Origin: Streptomyces cyaneochromogenes
Lineage (GTDB): Bacteria; Actinomycetota; Actinomycetes; Streptomycetales; Streptomycetaceae
Direction: 5' to 3'
NCBI RefSeq assembly: GCF_003963535.1
Contig: NZ_CP034539.1
Coordinates: 7,750,001-7,814,000, forward strand
Length of the DNA: 64,000 nucleotides
The translations under genes and the position numbers were made by a program. Shown piece by piece: positions 17,067 through 27,400 of the stretch; position 1 is the first letter of the stretch; each line of letters starts with the position of its first letter. Under the pieces are notes generated by a model. It was not told where the DNA came from, made no database searches, and worked only from the letters and a program-made list of their open reading frames with translations.

Positions 17067-18661
17067 AGCGATCCGCCTGGTCACCGCGCGCGGTGACCGT
17101 GCTGTGGCGCGGGGCCGCCGTGGCCGCCGCCACCCTGCTCGCCGTCCTGCCCGTGACCGCCGCGCCGGCGACTGCCGCCGGGACGACGCCGACCCGGGAC
17201 GAGATCTACCGGGAACTCGGCGTGGCCGATCAACCGGTCGACTACGTGATCCTGGTGGACACCTCCGGGTCGATGGCCGCCAAAGGCCGCTACAGCACGG
17301 TCCGTTCCACCCTGCGCACCTTTCTGGACGGGCTGTCGTCCGCCGACCATATCGCCCTCGTCACCTTCGACGACCGCCCCGAGGAGCGCTACATCGGATC
17401 GGCCGGCGACACGGCGAAGATCGTCTCCCGGTTGCCCGCGAAACCCAACCCGACCGGTGGAACCGACATCGGGGCCGCCCTGGACCAGGCCCTGCGCGAA
17501 CTCGAACGGACGGACGCCGCGGACATCGCCTCCGTGGTCCTGCTGACCGACGGCAAGCACGATCCGCCCCGGGGGTCCGACTACCCCAAGTCGTCCGGCA
17601 CCTCCTGGGACAAGCTGCACAAGCGGGCCGAGTCCCTCGGCGAGCGCGCCGAACTCGTCGGCTACGCACTGCCGTTGGGCGGCGGTGCGACCGGCGCGAA
17701 CCTGCTCGGGAAGGTCGTGGAGGACGCGCTCGTCCTGCGCCCGGACGGCATCCAGGACCTCGGCGCCTATCTGGAACGGGCCGGGGACAGCACCCGGGCC
17801 CGGTCGGCGGCGCAACTGCTCGCCACGGACAGGAGGAAGGGCGTCACGGTGTCCTGGACGGACACCGGTGTCCGCGACCTCACCGACGGCTCCGCCACCG
17901 CCTCCGTCACCTTCCGGTCGACCACCCGCCACGTGCCGCTGACGGTGAGCGGGGTACGGGTCTCGGCGGACGGTGTCCCGCTCGACGTCACCGGGGTGCC
18001 GGGCCAACTGACCCTGGGACCGGGTGAGTCCCGCAAGTACACCGTCCGACTGGACGGGGGCCCTCGGGAGGGCGGACTGCCCTACCGCCGAACCGAGGAC
18101 GGCGAGGCGGCGTTGCGGGTGTCCGGCGAGGTGTCCACCTCGTGGCAGCGGGCGCTCGCCCCCGACGTGGACCTGAAGACTCCCGACGAGGTCGGTGTCG
18201 CCGGCGATCCCCTGGAGGTGCGCGCGGAGGTCGGCTCGGCGTACTTCCTGCCGACCGTGTTCTCGGCGCTGGCGGCGACCCTGGTGCTCGGGTGGCTGTG
18301 GTGGCGCAGTGTCAACCGGCCTCCGCTGCACGGCGTGTTGACGGCCGTTCGCGTATTCGACGAGGAGATTCCGGACCGCATCGCGCTGTCCGGCAGGCGG
18401 GTGGGGTTCCGGCCACGCGGCGGTGGGCAGGGCACGGTGCACGGCCGACGTCGCCGGACGGCTGACGGGCCCAGGGTCGACCTGCTGATCCGCTACACAC
18501 CGGGCAGCGCTTCCGGACGGCCGGACCAGGTGATCTGCGGGCCGGGCGGCCAGGTCGTCCTCGGCGGCCTGTCGTTCACGCATATCCCGCAGGAGTCGGC
18601 CTCCGGCCCTGCTCCCGGTTCCGGAACCGACGCCGCCGTGCCGGGCGGCGGGCGGCCCTGA
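17063..18661 (+). CDS. Secreted/membrane von Willebrand A domain protein
   Basis: The 532-residue product begins with a signal peptide (basic start, then AAVAAATLLAVLPVTAAPATA, cut near residue 38). A vWA domain follows with an intact metal-ion adhesion site: DTSGSM at about residues 66-71, the threonine in NPTGGTDIG, and VVLLTDGKHD. A beta-rich segment then leads to one transmembrane helix (FLPTVFSALAATLVLGWLWW, about 395-415) and a cytoplasmic tail of about 115 residues rich in Gly and Arg. It should therefore display the vWA domain outside the membrane and carry a cytosolic tail, linking the cytosolic ATPases to the envelope. GTG 17063 overlaps the previous stop (GTGA) with GGGAG upstream. 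The radical SAM gene starts inside its stop (TGATG). Confidence 0.85.
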   Translation: MKRSAWSPRAVTVLWRGAAVAAATLLAVLPVTAAPATAAGTTPTRDEIYRELGVADQPVDYVILVDTSGSMAAKGRYSTVRSTLRTFLDGLSSADHIALVTFDDRPEERYIGSAGDTAKIVSRLPAKPNPTGGTDIGAALDQALRELERTDAADIASVVLLTDGKHDPPRGSDYPKSSGTSWDKLHKRAESLGERAELVGYALPLGGGATGANLLGKVVEDALVLRPDGIQDLGAYLERAGDSTRARSAAQLLATDRRKGVTVSWTDTGVRDLTDGSATASVTFRSTTRHVPLTVSGVRVSADGVPLDVTGVPGQLTLGPGESRKYTVRLDGGPREGGLPYRRTEDGEAALRVSGEVSTSWQRALAPDVDLKTPDEVGVAGDPLEVRAEVGSAYFLPTVFSALAATLVLGWLWWRSVNRPPLHGVLTAVRVFDEEIPDRIALSGRRVGFRPRGGGQGTVHGRRRRTADGPRVDLLIRYTPGSASGRPDQVICGPGGQVVLGGLSFTHIPQESASGPAPGSGTDAAVPGGGRP

Positions 18662-19335
18662 TGACCGCCCAGCCGCTGCTCAACGTGGCGGCCACGCATG
18701 TCGGCACCCGGGCGCTCGGGCCCGGCATCCGATCGGTGGTGTGGGTGCAGGGATGCCCGTTCCACTGCGCCGGGTGCGTCTCCCCGGAGTGGATTCCGGA
18801 CCGCCCCGCGCGGCAGGCCGCCCCCGGGGAGCTGGCGGCCGAGCTGCTCGCCGACCCTCGCGTCACCGGTCTGACCCTGTCCGGAGGGGAGCCGATGCAG
18901 CAGGCGGCCGGGCTGGCCGCACTGGTCCGGCGGGCGCGGGAGACCCGGGACGTCTCCGTGGTCTGTTTCACCGGCCATCGACTGGAACGGCTGCTGGCCC
19001 GGCCTCCGTCGGCGGGCGTACCGGACCTGCTCGCCGTCGTCGACGTGCTGATCGACGGGGTGTACGTGGCCGCACTGAACGACGGGCGAGGCCTGCGCGG
19101 CAGCACCAACCAGCGGGTCCACCACCTCACCCGACGGCTGGCGGACAGCGGATACGACTTCGCGCACCGGGCCCGTGACGCGGAGATCGTGGTCAACGGC
19201 CCGGAGACGCTGCTCGTCGGAGTGGCGCCGAGAGGGTTCCCCGCGGTGTTCGACACCGCGGTCGACACGGTGCGCGCCCGGATGCGGGGAGCGGACGCCA
19301 ACAACCCGAGTCCAGGACAGGAAGGGTGGTCATGA
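18661..19335 (+). CDS. Small radical SAM enzyme (activase-like, single 4Fe-4S)
   Basis: A 224-residue protein with the radical SAM signature CPFHCAGC (Cys32, Cys36, Cys39; CX3CX2C), which ligates the 4Fe-4S cluster that splits S-adenosylmethionine. It also has the GGEPM motif contacting the SAM amino group (LTLSGGEPMQQ). Size and spacing resemble the NrdG/PflA-type activating enzymes, which place a glycyl radical or otherwise modify a partner protein. No glycyl-radical enzyme is encoded nearby, so the target is more likely one of the adjacent subunits. The ATG shares a base with the vWA stop and its own stop overlaps the next ATG, so it is an integral member of the operon. The biochemical family is clear; the substrate is unknown. 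Confidence 0.85.
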   Translation: MTAQPLLNVAATHVGTRALGPGIRSVVWVQGCPFHCAGCVSPEWIPDRPARQAAPGELAAELLADPRVTGLTLSGGEPMQQAAGLAALVRRARETRDVSVVCFTGHRLERLLARPPSAGVPDLLAVVDVLIDGVYVAALNDGRGLRGSTNQRVHHLTRRLADSGYDFAHRARDAEIVVNGPETLLVGVAPRGFPAVFDTAVDTVRARMRGADANNPSPGQEGWS

Positions 19336-20681
19336 GCTGCAGGAAACGCATTCAGGTCGACCAGTCGGAGTGGTACCGCCTGCAACAGAGGGCGCGGCAG
19401 CTGCGGGAGGTCAAGCGGGACATCCCCCGGCTGTTCGCCGATGTGCGGGCCCGGACCCAGGCCGACATCGACCGGGCATTCAACTCCGTGACGGAACGAC
19501 AGCGCCGCCAGCAGGAGGCGGTCGACAAGCTGAGCGACCAGACCCGCCGCCTGGAGGCCGAGACCACCAGCAGGCTCCGCGAACAGGCCGACAGCCTCCG
19601 TAAAGAACTGCGGGAGACGGCAGGCCGGATCGAGCAGGACACCCGGCGACGCCTGGAAGATCAGCGGAAGGAGACCGAGCGTGCCATCGCCGTCGAGCGG
19701 GAAAGGATAGACGGCGTGGTACGGGCCCGGGAGCGCGCCGAGATCACCGCACGGACCTGGCTGTCGGACGCCCGCATCATGGCTGACCTGATCGACGGAG
19801 AACTGCCCCACGAACGGTACGCGCCCGGCCGTCTGGACAGCCTGCGCGGCCGTATCGCCACGGCCGAGCAGAACACCGCGGACGGCCACTACGACGCGGC
19901 TCTGGCCGGGGCGCAGGAGACCTTCCACGGGCTGAGCGACCTGCGGGTGGACATCGAGCAGCGGGAGTTCGAGCGCTGCCTGGCCCAGAAGGAGGCGATC
20001 GAGGCACTGGTGCAGGTCGAGACCCTGGCCGAGGAGAACCGGGAGCGTCCGGTCGTCGGACCGGACGACGAGGTCGTCGCCGGTTACGTGCTCGATGTCG
20101 CCCACTGGTCCGAGGGCGAGTTCGACCTTGTACTGCGGGACACCGACCGGGCACTTGCCCGGGCCCGTGACCCGCGGACGGGCGTGGAGGACCTGCGCGG
20201 CCTGCGTGACGACGAGGCGCCCCGGCTCGAACAGAGCCTGGGCGAAACCGTCGAGAGGGCCGGGATGCGCCAGCTCACCTCGCAGATGAGGCTGAACCTG
20301 GCCGACATCGTGGCCGACAGACTCGCCGAGATCGGCTTCTACGACCTCATGGAGAAGGAGTCCGGATACATCGACGGTGATTTCCGGAAGGCCTTCCGGG
20401 CCCGGCTCCGGAACGAGGCCACCGGCAACGAGATCACGGTCGAGATCGAGCAGGCCGACAAGGACTCGGACCAGTGCGTGATCCGCGTGGTCTCCCACGA
20501 CTACGACGTCACTTCCGAGGCCGAACTCCAGGACCGGGGCGTCGCGGTGTACGAGGTGGTGCAGGAGCAGGGCGCGCCCATGGGGCTGGTCGCGGCGGCG
20601 CCCGTCACCGAGGTTCACCCGCCGGACCCCGGTACCGGGGAGCGACCGGGTTCCTCGGGTCCGGGAACCCCTGGCACATGA
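19332..20681 (+). CDS. Long coiled-coil protein of the GTPase cluster
   Basis: No named family recognised. Of 449 residues, roughly the first 230 are almost continuous charged helix with heptad-like spacing (for example RQLREVKRDIPRLF and RRLEAETTSRLREQADSL), giving a long coiled coil. A compact C-terminal mixed region follows, about residues 330-410, with VEIEQADKDSDQCVIRVVS resembling a small beta sheet. The tail is Pro/Gly-rich. I chose ATG 19332 because it overlaps the radical SAM stop (ATGA) and follows GGAAGGG at 19320-19326; GTG 19326 is possible. Its own stop overlaps the AAA+ start. Likely a structural adaptor or the substrate remodelled by the AAA+ ATPase; this is inferred from coupling only. 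Confidence 0.65.
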   Translation: MSCRKRIQVDQSEWYRLQQRARQLREVKRDIPRLFADVRARTQADIDRAFNSVTERQRRQQEAVDKLSDQTRRLEAETTSRLREQADSLRKELRETAGRIEQDTRRRLEDQRKETERAIAVERERIDGVVRARERAEITARTWLSDARIMADLIDGELPHERYAPGRLDSLRGRIATAEQNTADGHYDAALAGAQETFHGLSDLRVDIEQREFERCLAQKEAIEALVQVETLAEENRERPVVGPDDEVVAGYVLDVAHWSEGEFDLVLRDTDRALARARDPRTGVEDLRGLRDDEAPRLEQSLGETVERAGMRQLTSQMRLNLADIVADRLAEIGFYDLMEKESGYIDGDFRKAFRARLRNEATGNEITVEIEQADKDSDQCVIRVVSHDYDVTSEAELQDRGVAVYEVVQEQGAPMGLVAAAPVTEVHPPDPGTGERPGSSGPGTPGT

Positions 20682-23260
20682 ACAGGACCCTGACGAAGGA
20701 AGGCCCTCCTCCCCGCCCGCCGGGGACGGAGCGGCTGGACCCGGACGCCGTCCGCACCGGCGAGCCCTTCACCGTCCTGCACGGGCCCGGTGTGGGCGAC
20801 GTCTTCGTCGACAGCGTGGCCCGGGTGTGCACCATGGAGCAGGCGCTCTGGCGCATGCTGCGTGCCGCGGGCTTCGAACGGATCGTCTTCAGTACCCTGC
20901 AGCACCCTGTCTACTTCCGGGACAGGGCGTCACGGGATCTGTCCCGCCGACCGGCCGGCCGCAATGGGGAGACGGCCCGCCGCGGTTCGCGCACCATGCG
21001 ACACACAAGCCTGCAAGGGCCGCTCGGCGCGACGCAGTTGCTGGGTGCCGCTTCACGGTCCGCGGCGGAACCTGCCCCCGACCAGGACCGGGGAGTCGGT
21101 GCGGCACGCGCGTCCGGGATCTCCGATCCGTTCGGCGTGATGACCCTCGCCGCTCATCTCCACGATGCGGAAAACCGTACCGCTGTCGTCTTCCCGCACG
21201 CGGAAGAGTTCCTGCTCCACAACCGGGCCGCGCGGCAGCTGGCCGGTGCGATGGCCGAGTGGGCGTCCGACACGGTCGAAGGGAACCAGTGGATCTTCGT
21301 GTTCCGCAGGCCCTCCTTGAACGGAGTGGCCGAATTCCTGGCGGGGCGCGGCTATCCGCAACTGGAGACCTTTGTGGACGAACGGCTGGCTGAGCCCGGC
21401 CGCGGTGGCACCCTTCGGGTCGGACTTCCCGAGGCGGCGGAGCTGGAGCGCCTGGTGCACTCGGTACGGCTGCGGAAGGGGCTGAAGGTCGAGTGGCAGG
21501 ACCTGGACCGGGTGGTCAGGGCGATGTCCGGCCAGCCCGAGACCGCCCGTGTCTGGAGGGACCGCCTCGAGCAACTACGGGCGCACAAAGCATCGTTGAG
21601 CCAGCACACGGTTCGGCCGTGGGTGAGAGGAGCCGTGTCCGACGAACGGACGCCTTGGGAGCGACTGGCCGCGATGCCCGGCATGGAGCCTGTGCTGCGG
21701 TTCTTCGAGCGCATGCGGGCCGAGACGGAGGCGGCCGAGGAGCTGCGCGTCCGCGGGCTGGCCACCGTCGGTGAACCGCCCGCCCGGCACATGGTGTTCA
21801 CCGGCAACCCCGGGACCGGGAAGACGACCGTGGCCCGGCTGGTGGGCGAGATGTTCCGGGATCTGGGAGTGCTGAGCCGTGGACACACTGTGGAGGTGGA
21901 TGCCGACGACCTGGTCGCCGGATACATAGGGCAGACCGCCATCCGGACCAACGCGGTGGTGGACCGGGCTCTGGATGGTGTGCTGTTCATCGACGAGGCG
22001 TACGCGCTCAGCGACCAGAGCGGCGGATTCGGCGACGAGGCCATCCAGACGCTTCTCAAGCGCATGGAGGACGACCGCGGTCGTCTGGTGGTCATCGCCG
22101 CCGGCTACCCGGAGGAGATGAACGAGTTCCTTGGCTCCAACCCCGGCCTCAGGAGCCGGTTCCCCAAAACCGTCCCATTCCCCGACTATGACCCTGCCAC
22201 CCTGTACGCGATCCTGCTGAAACGCGTGGCTGAGCAGGGCCTGCGCCCCGGAGAGGAGGCGGCACAGGCGCTGCGGCAGATCGTGGAGGGCATGTACGAC
22301 TCCAGGGACGAGCGCTTCGGCAACGCCCGGGAGATGCGCACCCTCGCCGACGCGCTCTTCGTCCCGTGGGCCGTACGCGTCGGACGGAACGTCGAACAAC
22401 CCGTCATCGTCGACGACATCCCGGAGGAGTACCGGGACCACCTGCCGCGCCCGGTACCCGAGGTCGCCGAACTGCTGGGCGAACTCGACCAGTATGTCGG
22501 CCTCGGGGCGGTGCGCGGGGAGCTGGAAGGACTCGCGTACCGGCTGAGGATGCGCCAGGAGCGTGGCAACAAGGCATTCGCTCCTCCCCACCTGCTGTTC
22601 ACCGGCCCTCCGGGCACCGGCAAGACCACGGTGGCCCAGTTGGCCGGCGATCTGTTCCGCGGACTGGGGCTCCTGCGCAAGGGACATGTGGTGGAGGCGA
22701 CCCGCACCGACCTGGTGGCCGAGTACGTGGGGCAGACCGCGCCCAGGGTCCGTGCGGCTGTCGAGCGCGCGCTGGACGGTGTGCTGTTCATCGACGAGGC
22801 ATACAGCCTGGTCCGGGACACAGGGGGCCAGGGCGGTTTCGGCGCGGAGGCCGTGGACACCCTGCTGCGTGAAATGGAGAAGTGGCGCGGCCGGCTGGTC
22901 GTGATCGCGGCCGGATATCCCCAGGAAATGAAGGAGCTTCTCGCCTTCAACCCGGGGCTGCCGGGACGGTTCACCACCACGGTGCCCTTCCCTGGCTACA
23001 CCCAGGACGAGCTGGTGGAGATCCTCCGCCGGATGGCTGCCGAGTCCGGCGACACCCTCGGACCCGGGACCGCGGAACGTGCCACGCAATGGCTTGAGGA
23101 GATCCGATGGGCCCGCGGGGCCGCGTTCGGCAATGCCCGGGAGGTGCGCAGGCTGGTAGACCTCATGGAGCACCGCAAGGGAGCACGTTGGAACAAGGGC
23201 GACAAGGATTCGGAGTATCTGCCCGAGGACGTGCCGGATCCCGCCGACGATCAGGGCTGA
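20678..23260 (+). CDS. Tandem CbxX/CfxQ-type AAA+ ATPase
   Basis: The 860-residue protein has an N-terminal domain of about 330 residues without a recognised fold. Two AAA+ modules of the CbxX/CfxQ (SpoVK-like) family follow. Module one has Walker A GNPGTGKTT (about 375-383) and Walker B LFIDEAYAL; module two has GPPGTGKTT (about 642-650) and LFIDEAYSL. Both contain the VIAAGYP-E-M sensor region and the arginine-bearing NPGL-R-F segment. Proteins of this family form rings that remodel partner proteins using ATP; Rubisco activase CbbX is the best-known example. It is the last gene of the rightward operon and its stop overlaps the end of the opposing gene by 10 bp. The family is certain, and the client is unknown, probably another product of this operon. 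Confidence 0.9.
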   Translation: MNRTLTKEGPPPRPPGTERLDPDAVRTGEPFTVLHGPGVGDVFVDSVARVCTMEQALWRMLRAAGFERIVFSTLQHPVYFRDRASRDLSRRPAGRNGETARRGSRTMRHTSLQGPLGATQLLGAASRSAAEPAPDQDRGVGAARASGISDPFGVMTLAAHLHDAENRTAVVFPHAEEFLLHNRAARQLAGAMAEWASDTVEGNQWIFVFRRPSLNGVAEFLAGRGYPQLETFVDERLAEPGRGGTLRVGLPEAAELERLVHSVRLRKGLKVEWQDLDRVVRAMSGQPETARVWRDRLEQLRAHKASLSQHTVRPWVRGAVSDERTPWERLAAMPGMEPVLRFFERMRAETEAAEELRVRGLATVGEPPARHMVFTGNPGTGKTTVARLVGEMFRDLGVLSRGHTVEVDADDLVAGYIGQTAIRTNAVVDRALDGVLFIDEAYALSDQSGGFGDEAIQTLLKRMEDDRGRLVVIAAGYPEEMNEFLGSNPGLRSRFPKTVPFPDYDPATLYAILLKRVAEQGLRPGEEAAQALRQIVEGMYDSRDERFGNAREMRTLADALFVPWAVRVGRNVEQPVIVDDIPEEYRDHLPRPVPEVAELLGELDQYVGLGAVRGELEGLAYRLRMRQERGNKAFAPPHLLFTGPPGTGKTTVAQLAGDLFRGLGLLRKGHVVEATRTDLVAEYVGQTAPRVRAAVERALDGVLFIDEAYSLVRDTGGQGGFGAEAVDTLLREMEKWRGRLVVIAAGYPQEMKELLAFNPGLPGRFTTTVPFPGYTQDELVEILRRMAAESGDTLGPGTAERATQWLEEIRWARGAAFGNAREVRRLVDLMEHRKGARWNKGDKDSEYLPEDVPDPADDQG

Positions 23261-24231
23261 GTGCCGGTGATCCTCGTCCCGCCGTCCTCTTCCTGCGGGG
23301 CCGTCAGGATGCGGCCGAGGATCTCGTCCGCCTTGATGAGCTGCTGCTCGATGGTCCGGGTGAGGTCCTCCACCTCCTCCAGGGTGAGGCCTTGTCCCGG
23401 CACGGGGCCGGGGGTGTCCGCACCGGCGCCCTTGCGCAAGGCCTGCGCCAGCTCCCGGTCGGCCTGGGCATAGCGGGCCAGGGACGTGAACACCTTGCCC
23501 TGTTCCGCCTGGATACGCTCCAACCGGTCCTGGTCGGCCGCGAGTTGATGGGAACCCTCGCTGAGGTCGTACTCCGCGTTCGCCAGTACCTCCTGCGCCG
23601 AGACGGCTTGCTCCAGCGCCTGCCGGGTCCGCGGCTCCAGCACGGCGAGCTGCTCCTCGGTGAGCTGCAGCAGGGCGTCGGCCGCGGTGCGCAGCTCCTC
23701 GTCGAGCGCCCCGAGGTTACGGGCGCGCAGCTCCCGGAACCGGGTGTCGAGGGCTTCCCGCTGCGCCCGCAACTGGTCGCGCATTTCCGCCAACCGTTCC
23801 AGCCGTCGAAACTCCTCGACCTCTCGCCGCAGCTTCTCGTGTTCCACCTCGCAGCGACGCAGCTCCTCCTCCTTCTTCAGGAACTCGGCCAGAGCCGCCC
23901 GTTCCGACGTCACCCGTCCGGCGGCCGCGGTGAGTTTGTCCATCAGTTCCGTGATGCGCCGCTTCACGCTCTCGCCCGGCCGGGCCGCCTCCAGCAGCCC
24001 GGGCAACGCATCGGCAAGGCCGAGGGCGTCCGTCAGCGCGTCGTCCATGGCGAACAGGGCGGTCAGGGCGTCGGCCCCGTCCGGCGCACCGTCGTCGGAG
24101 GCTCGGTCCGGCAGACCGGGGCTGTTGGCGGCCCAGTGGACGGCAATGGCCAGCACCCGGTGTGCCGTATCCCGGTCGGTGCGCGTGGAGTCCGCCAGCG
24201 CGTCCGCGATCTCCTGCCTGTGGTCGCGCAC
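23251..24231 (-). CDS. Coiled-coil protein between the AAA+ and second CHAT genes
   Basis: No family recognised. The 326-residue product has an N-terminal helical domain (about 1-100, rich in Ala, Asp and Leu) and then a long coiled coil from about 105 to 270 (for example KKEEELRRCEVEHEKLRREV). It ends in a less ordered acidic tail. I chose the GTG at 24231 because a run of six G residues sits just upstream in its direction (ribosome site) and because upstream extension gives Arg/Pro-rich sequence unlike protein. It is convergent with the AAA+ gene (10-bp overlap) and divergent from the second CHAT gene, sharing a 221-bp promoter region with it. As with the anchored coiled-coil protein before the first CHAT gene, a helical partner sits beside the protease, suggesting a sensor or target role. 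Confidence 0.65.
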   Translation of the reverse strand: MRDHRQEIADALADSTRTDRDTAHRVLAIAVHWAANSPGLPDRASDDGAPDGADALTALFAMDDALTDALGLADALPGLLEAARPGESVKRRITELMDKLTAAAGRVTSERAALAEFLKKEEELRRCEVEHEKLRREVEEFRRLERLAEMRDQLRAQREALDTRFRELRARNLGALDEELRTAADALLQLTEEQLAVLEPRTRQALEQAVSAQEVLANAEYDLSEGSHQLAADQDRLERIQAEQGKVFTSLARYAQADRELAQALRKGAGADTPGPVPGQGLTLEEVEDLTRTIEQQLIKADEILGRILTAPQEEDGGTRITGTQP

Positions 24232-24452
24232 GAATCCCCCCTCGTCCTCGGCGAGGCCGCTCGGCGACCCAGGCCGTCCTGGTCGACAGCGTATCGCCGT
24301 GGTGCGGTGCGGTGCGTGATGCGGATCGGCCCGGACAACCCGGAACCACCGCAACCACAGGCACGTTGAGAGAGTCTGCCGACGCACGCGGCGAGCGGGC
24401 GTGGGGCAGTTCTCGGGGAAACGGAACGAGGCAGACGTATCGGGGGGAGCCG
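24232..24452. promoter_or_regulatory. Divergent promoter region of coiled-coil and second CHAT genes
   Basis: 221 bp between two divergent starts. It contains three direct GGTGC units at 24301-24315 (GGTGCGGTGCGGTGC), a possible short operator. No confident -35/-10 pair was found. Confidence 0.35.
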
Positions 24453-27400
24453 GTGGTCAGCGAGGTTCGACGGGACGACGACGCCGGGTCGGCGGCGGTG
24501 CGGGAGGAGGCGTTCGACGCTCTTGGGGAGGCCCGACGGCTGTTGGACCACCCGGACGGCTGGCCACCCGTCGAGGCACTGGAGCCGGTGATCGGGCGGC
24601 TGACCCGTATCGAGGCCGCGTTGGCGGAGAAGGACGAGGTGAATCTCTCCCACATCGTCTTCGTGGTCCTGGGCATCATGTTCGCCGCGCACAGCCTCAC
24701 CAGGCGCGAGGGCGCGTCGTCCGGTTCCGAGGAGCGGGCGCAAGCGCTACGGCGATTGCGGTGGGCGGACCGCAACGGCCCGCCGACGGACCTGATCGTG
24801 GTACAGGCCCGCATGATGCTGGTCTTCCTGCTCGCGCCCTGGGCTCTGCCTCGCCCCGACGGCAGGCGCACCGCTCTCGGGGAGGCGCTGTTCGCAGTCG
24901 CCGACCGGCGGGTGCTGACCGAAACGCTGCGCCGGGACCTCACCGAGGCCAAGGACGTGGTCGACCGCATCGCCGGGGCCTCGCTCCCGCCGGAGATCCA
25001 GCAGCAGACCGCGAGGCTCAAAGGGGACATCGAGCGGATGCTCGGCTCAGGCTCCGCGTCGCCTGTCCCTGATGAAGCGCCTGTCTCCGATGAAGCGCCT
25101 GTCTCCGACGAGGCCCACTCCCCCGATGACGCCCACGCCGTGCTCCTCGAAACCGTCCGTGGTCTGCTGGCCCTGGCCGGCGCACGCAGTACGCCGCAGT
25201 TCACCCGCGTGCTGGTCTGGCTGACGGTCGAGTTGCAGTCCGGGGCCGGCAGACCGACCGCTCGCTCGCTGTACATGGCGGACCCGGAAGCCGAAGTGCT
25301 GCTGCGTCAGGCCTCGCTTTGTGGGGCAGCCGGCGCAGAAGGCATTCGGCGCGGCGCCGACCTGGCTCTGGAGGCGCTGTGTGCCCTGCCGCCGGACGCA
25401 CCCGAGGGAGCCAGGGTCGCCAGGCTCCACGCCTACCTGCTTGCCACGGCGGAACTCCTGGAGCCCGGATCGGTCGACTTCGGCACGGTACGGCGACCCA
25501 CGTCGGAACCGGACGACGGCGGCAACCGCCTCGACGACTGGCCGATCAGTTGCCCCGTGGAGCCGGGTCTGGTTCCCCATCTCGACAACTACCTACGGGA
25601 CTTCGTCGCCCACCTCGGCATGCGCGAGCGACGCATGGCGGCCTCGTACGACCGGCTCCTGGCCCGCCGAACCGGCGACCACGGCTATCTGGAGGACGCC
25701 GCCACCCTGCTCGGTGAGGCGCCGGACGCGAGCGCAGCGGACTCCTGGTGGGCTCTGGCTCTACGGGTGGAGCTCACCGACGTCCTCGAGCAGGCCGCCT
25801 CGCGCGGCGGCAGCCACCACGACGCCGACTTCTCCCTGGCCGCCATGCGAGAGCTGGGCGCCGCCCTGCAGAATGACGGCACACTGCCGCTCGACGCACC
25901 GCTGGTCCTCGACCTCGCGCTCTCCGCCGCCGACGGCGAACTGCGGCACGCACGGCGCACCGAAAACCATGAGGCGCTCCCGCATCTGATCGACAAGCTA
26001 CGCGCGCTGCACGCCACCCTCCCGGCGGACAGCGCCGCACGCGAGAGGCTGACGGAGCGGCTGAGCCGACTCGAAGAGCTGCGCGCGGATGGGGAGCGGG
26101 CCACCGGGCGTCAGGCGCCCGAGGCGCCCGAAGCGCCGGGACCGGTCGGCACGGCAGACCCCGTCGCCGAGCGGGCGTCCCTGGACCGCGAAGTCGCCGA
26201 GTTGCGCCGGAAGCTCACCGAACCGGAGGCGCACTACGAGCACGAGTACGACCGGCGCTCCTACCTCGGCCTGCGGCTGCTTGTCGCCGTAGTGGGGGGT
26301 GACGAGGACCCGGCACTGCTCGACGAGGCCATCACCGAGCTGACCCGCGTCCGCGCGCTGATCGCCGAGGGACGTGGCGTGGCACAGCGCGTGGACATCC
26401 TGACGAATCTTGCCGAAGCACACGTCATCCGCGCCGCCCGGCGCGGCCCGCGTCCCGACGCCGACATGCGGGCATTTGTGGAGATCACCCGCGAGGCGCT
26501 GGCCGAGCTGGCCGCCGACGTCCTTCTCCAACTCGGCGCCGACCACGGTCTGTCGGCGGCCCTGAACGGCAGCATGCTCGCGCGGCGGCTGGCGCTCGCC
26601 GACTACCGCACGGGTCGACCGGCCGACGCGGTGGCCGATCTGGAGAGAGGGCGGGCTCTGGTGCTCCAGGCCGCCTTCGCCTCTCTGAGCATCCCCGAGC
26701 TCCTCGACGCCGCCGGCCACCCCCAACTGGCCCGGCAGTGGCGCGCGCAGGTGCCGACGGACCCGCTGCGGCCGACAGCCGAAGGCGCATCGCCCCCGAC
26801 GGCATCCGGCCCGTCGATCCCCAGCGGACTGCGGCGCAGGGCGCTGGCCGCGCTGGGCGTCCGCCCCGGTGCCGGGGAGAGCCCGGGCATCCGGCATCTG
26901 GTGGGCGCCGCCGAAGTGGCCCAACTGACGGCCGGCCTCGCCGCCACGGGCACCGAAGCGCTGGTCTACCTGGTGCCCGGGGCGCCCGTCGCCGATGGCT
27001 CGATGCCCGGCTACGCGCTGATCCTGCGCCCCGGTGCCGATCGCCCCACCTTCCTTCCCCTGCCGGAGCTGACCACCCCGGGCAGCGAGCCACTGGAGCG
27101 CTACCTCGACGCCGCGGCGGAACGCTCCCGGGCGCTCGCAGACCCGCACATGCACGCATCCTGGAAGGCCGCCTACGATGCGGATTGGCAGGTCGCGTTG
27201 CAAGAGCTGTGCGAGTGGGCCTGGAAGGCGGTGATGGGCCCGGTGCTCTCGGCCGTACACCCGTTGCTCGCGGCCCCGGGACCGCCGGCCCCGCCACCGA
27301 GGATCGTGCTGGTGCCGTGCGGCCCGCTCGGCGTCGTCCCGTGGCACGCCGCGCGCATCCGGGGTCTCGGCGCGCACGGACACCGGTACGCCTGCCAGGA

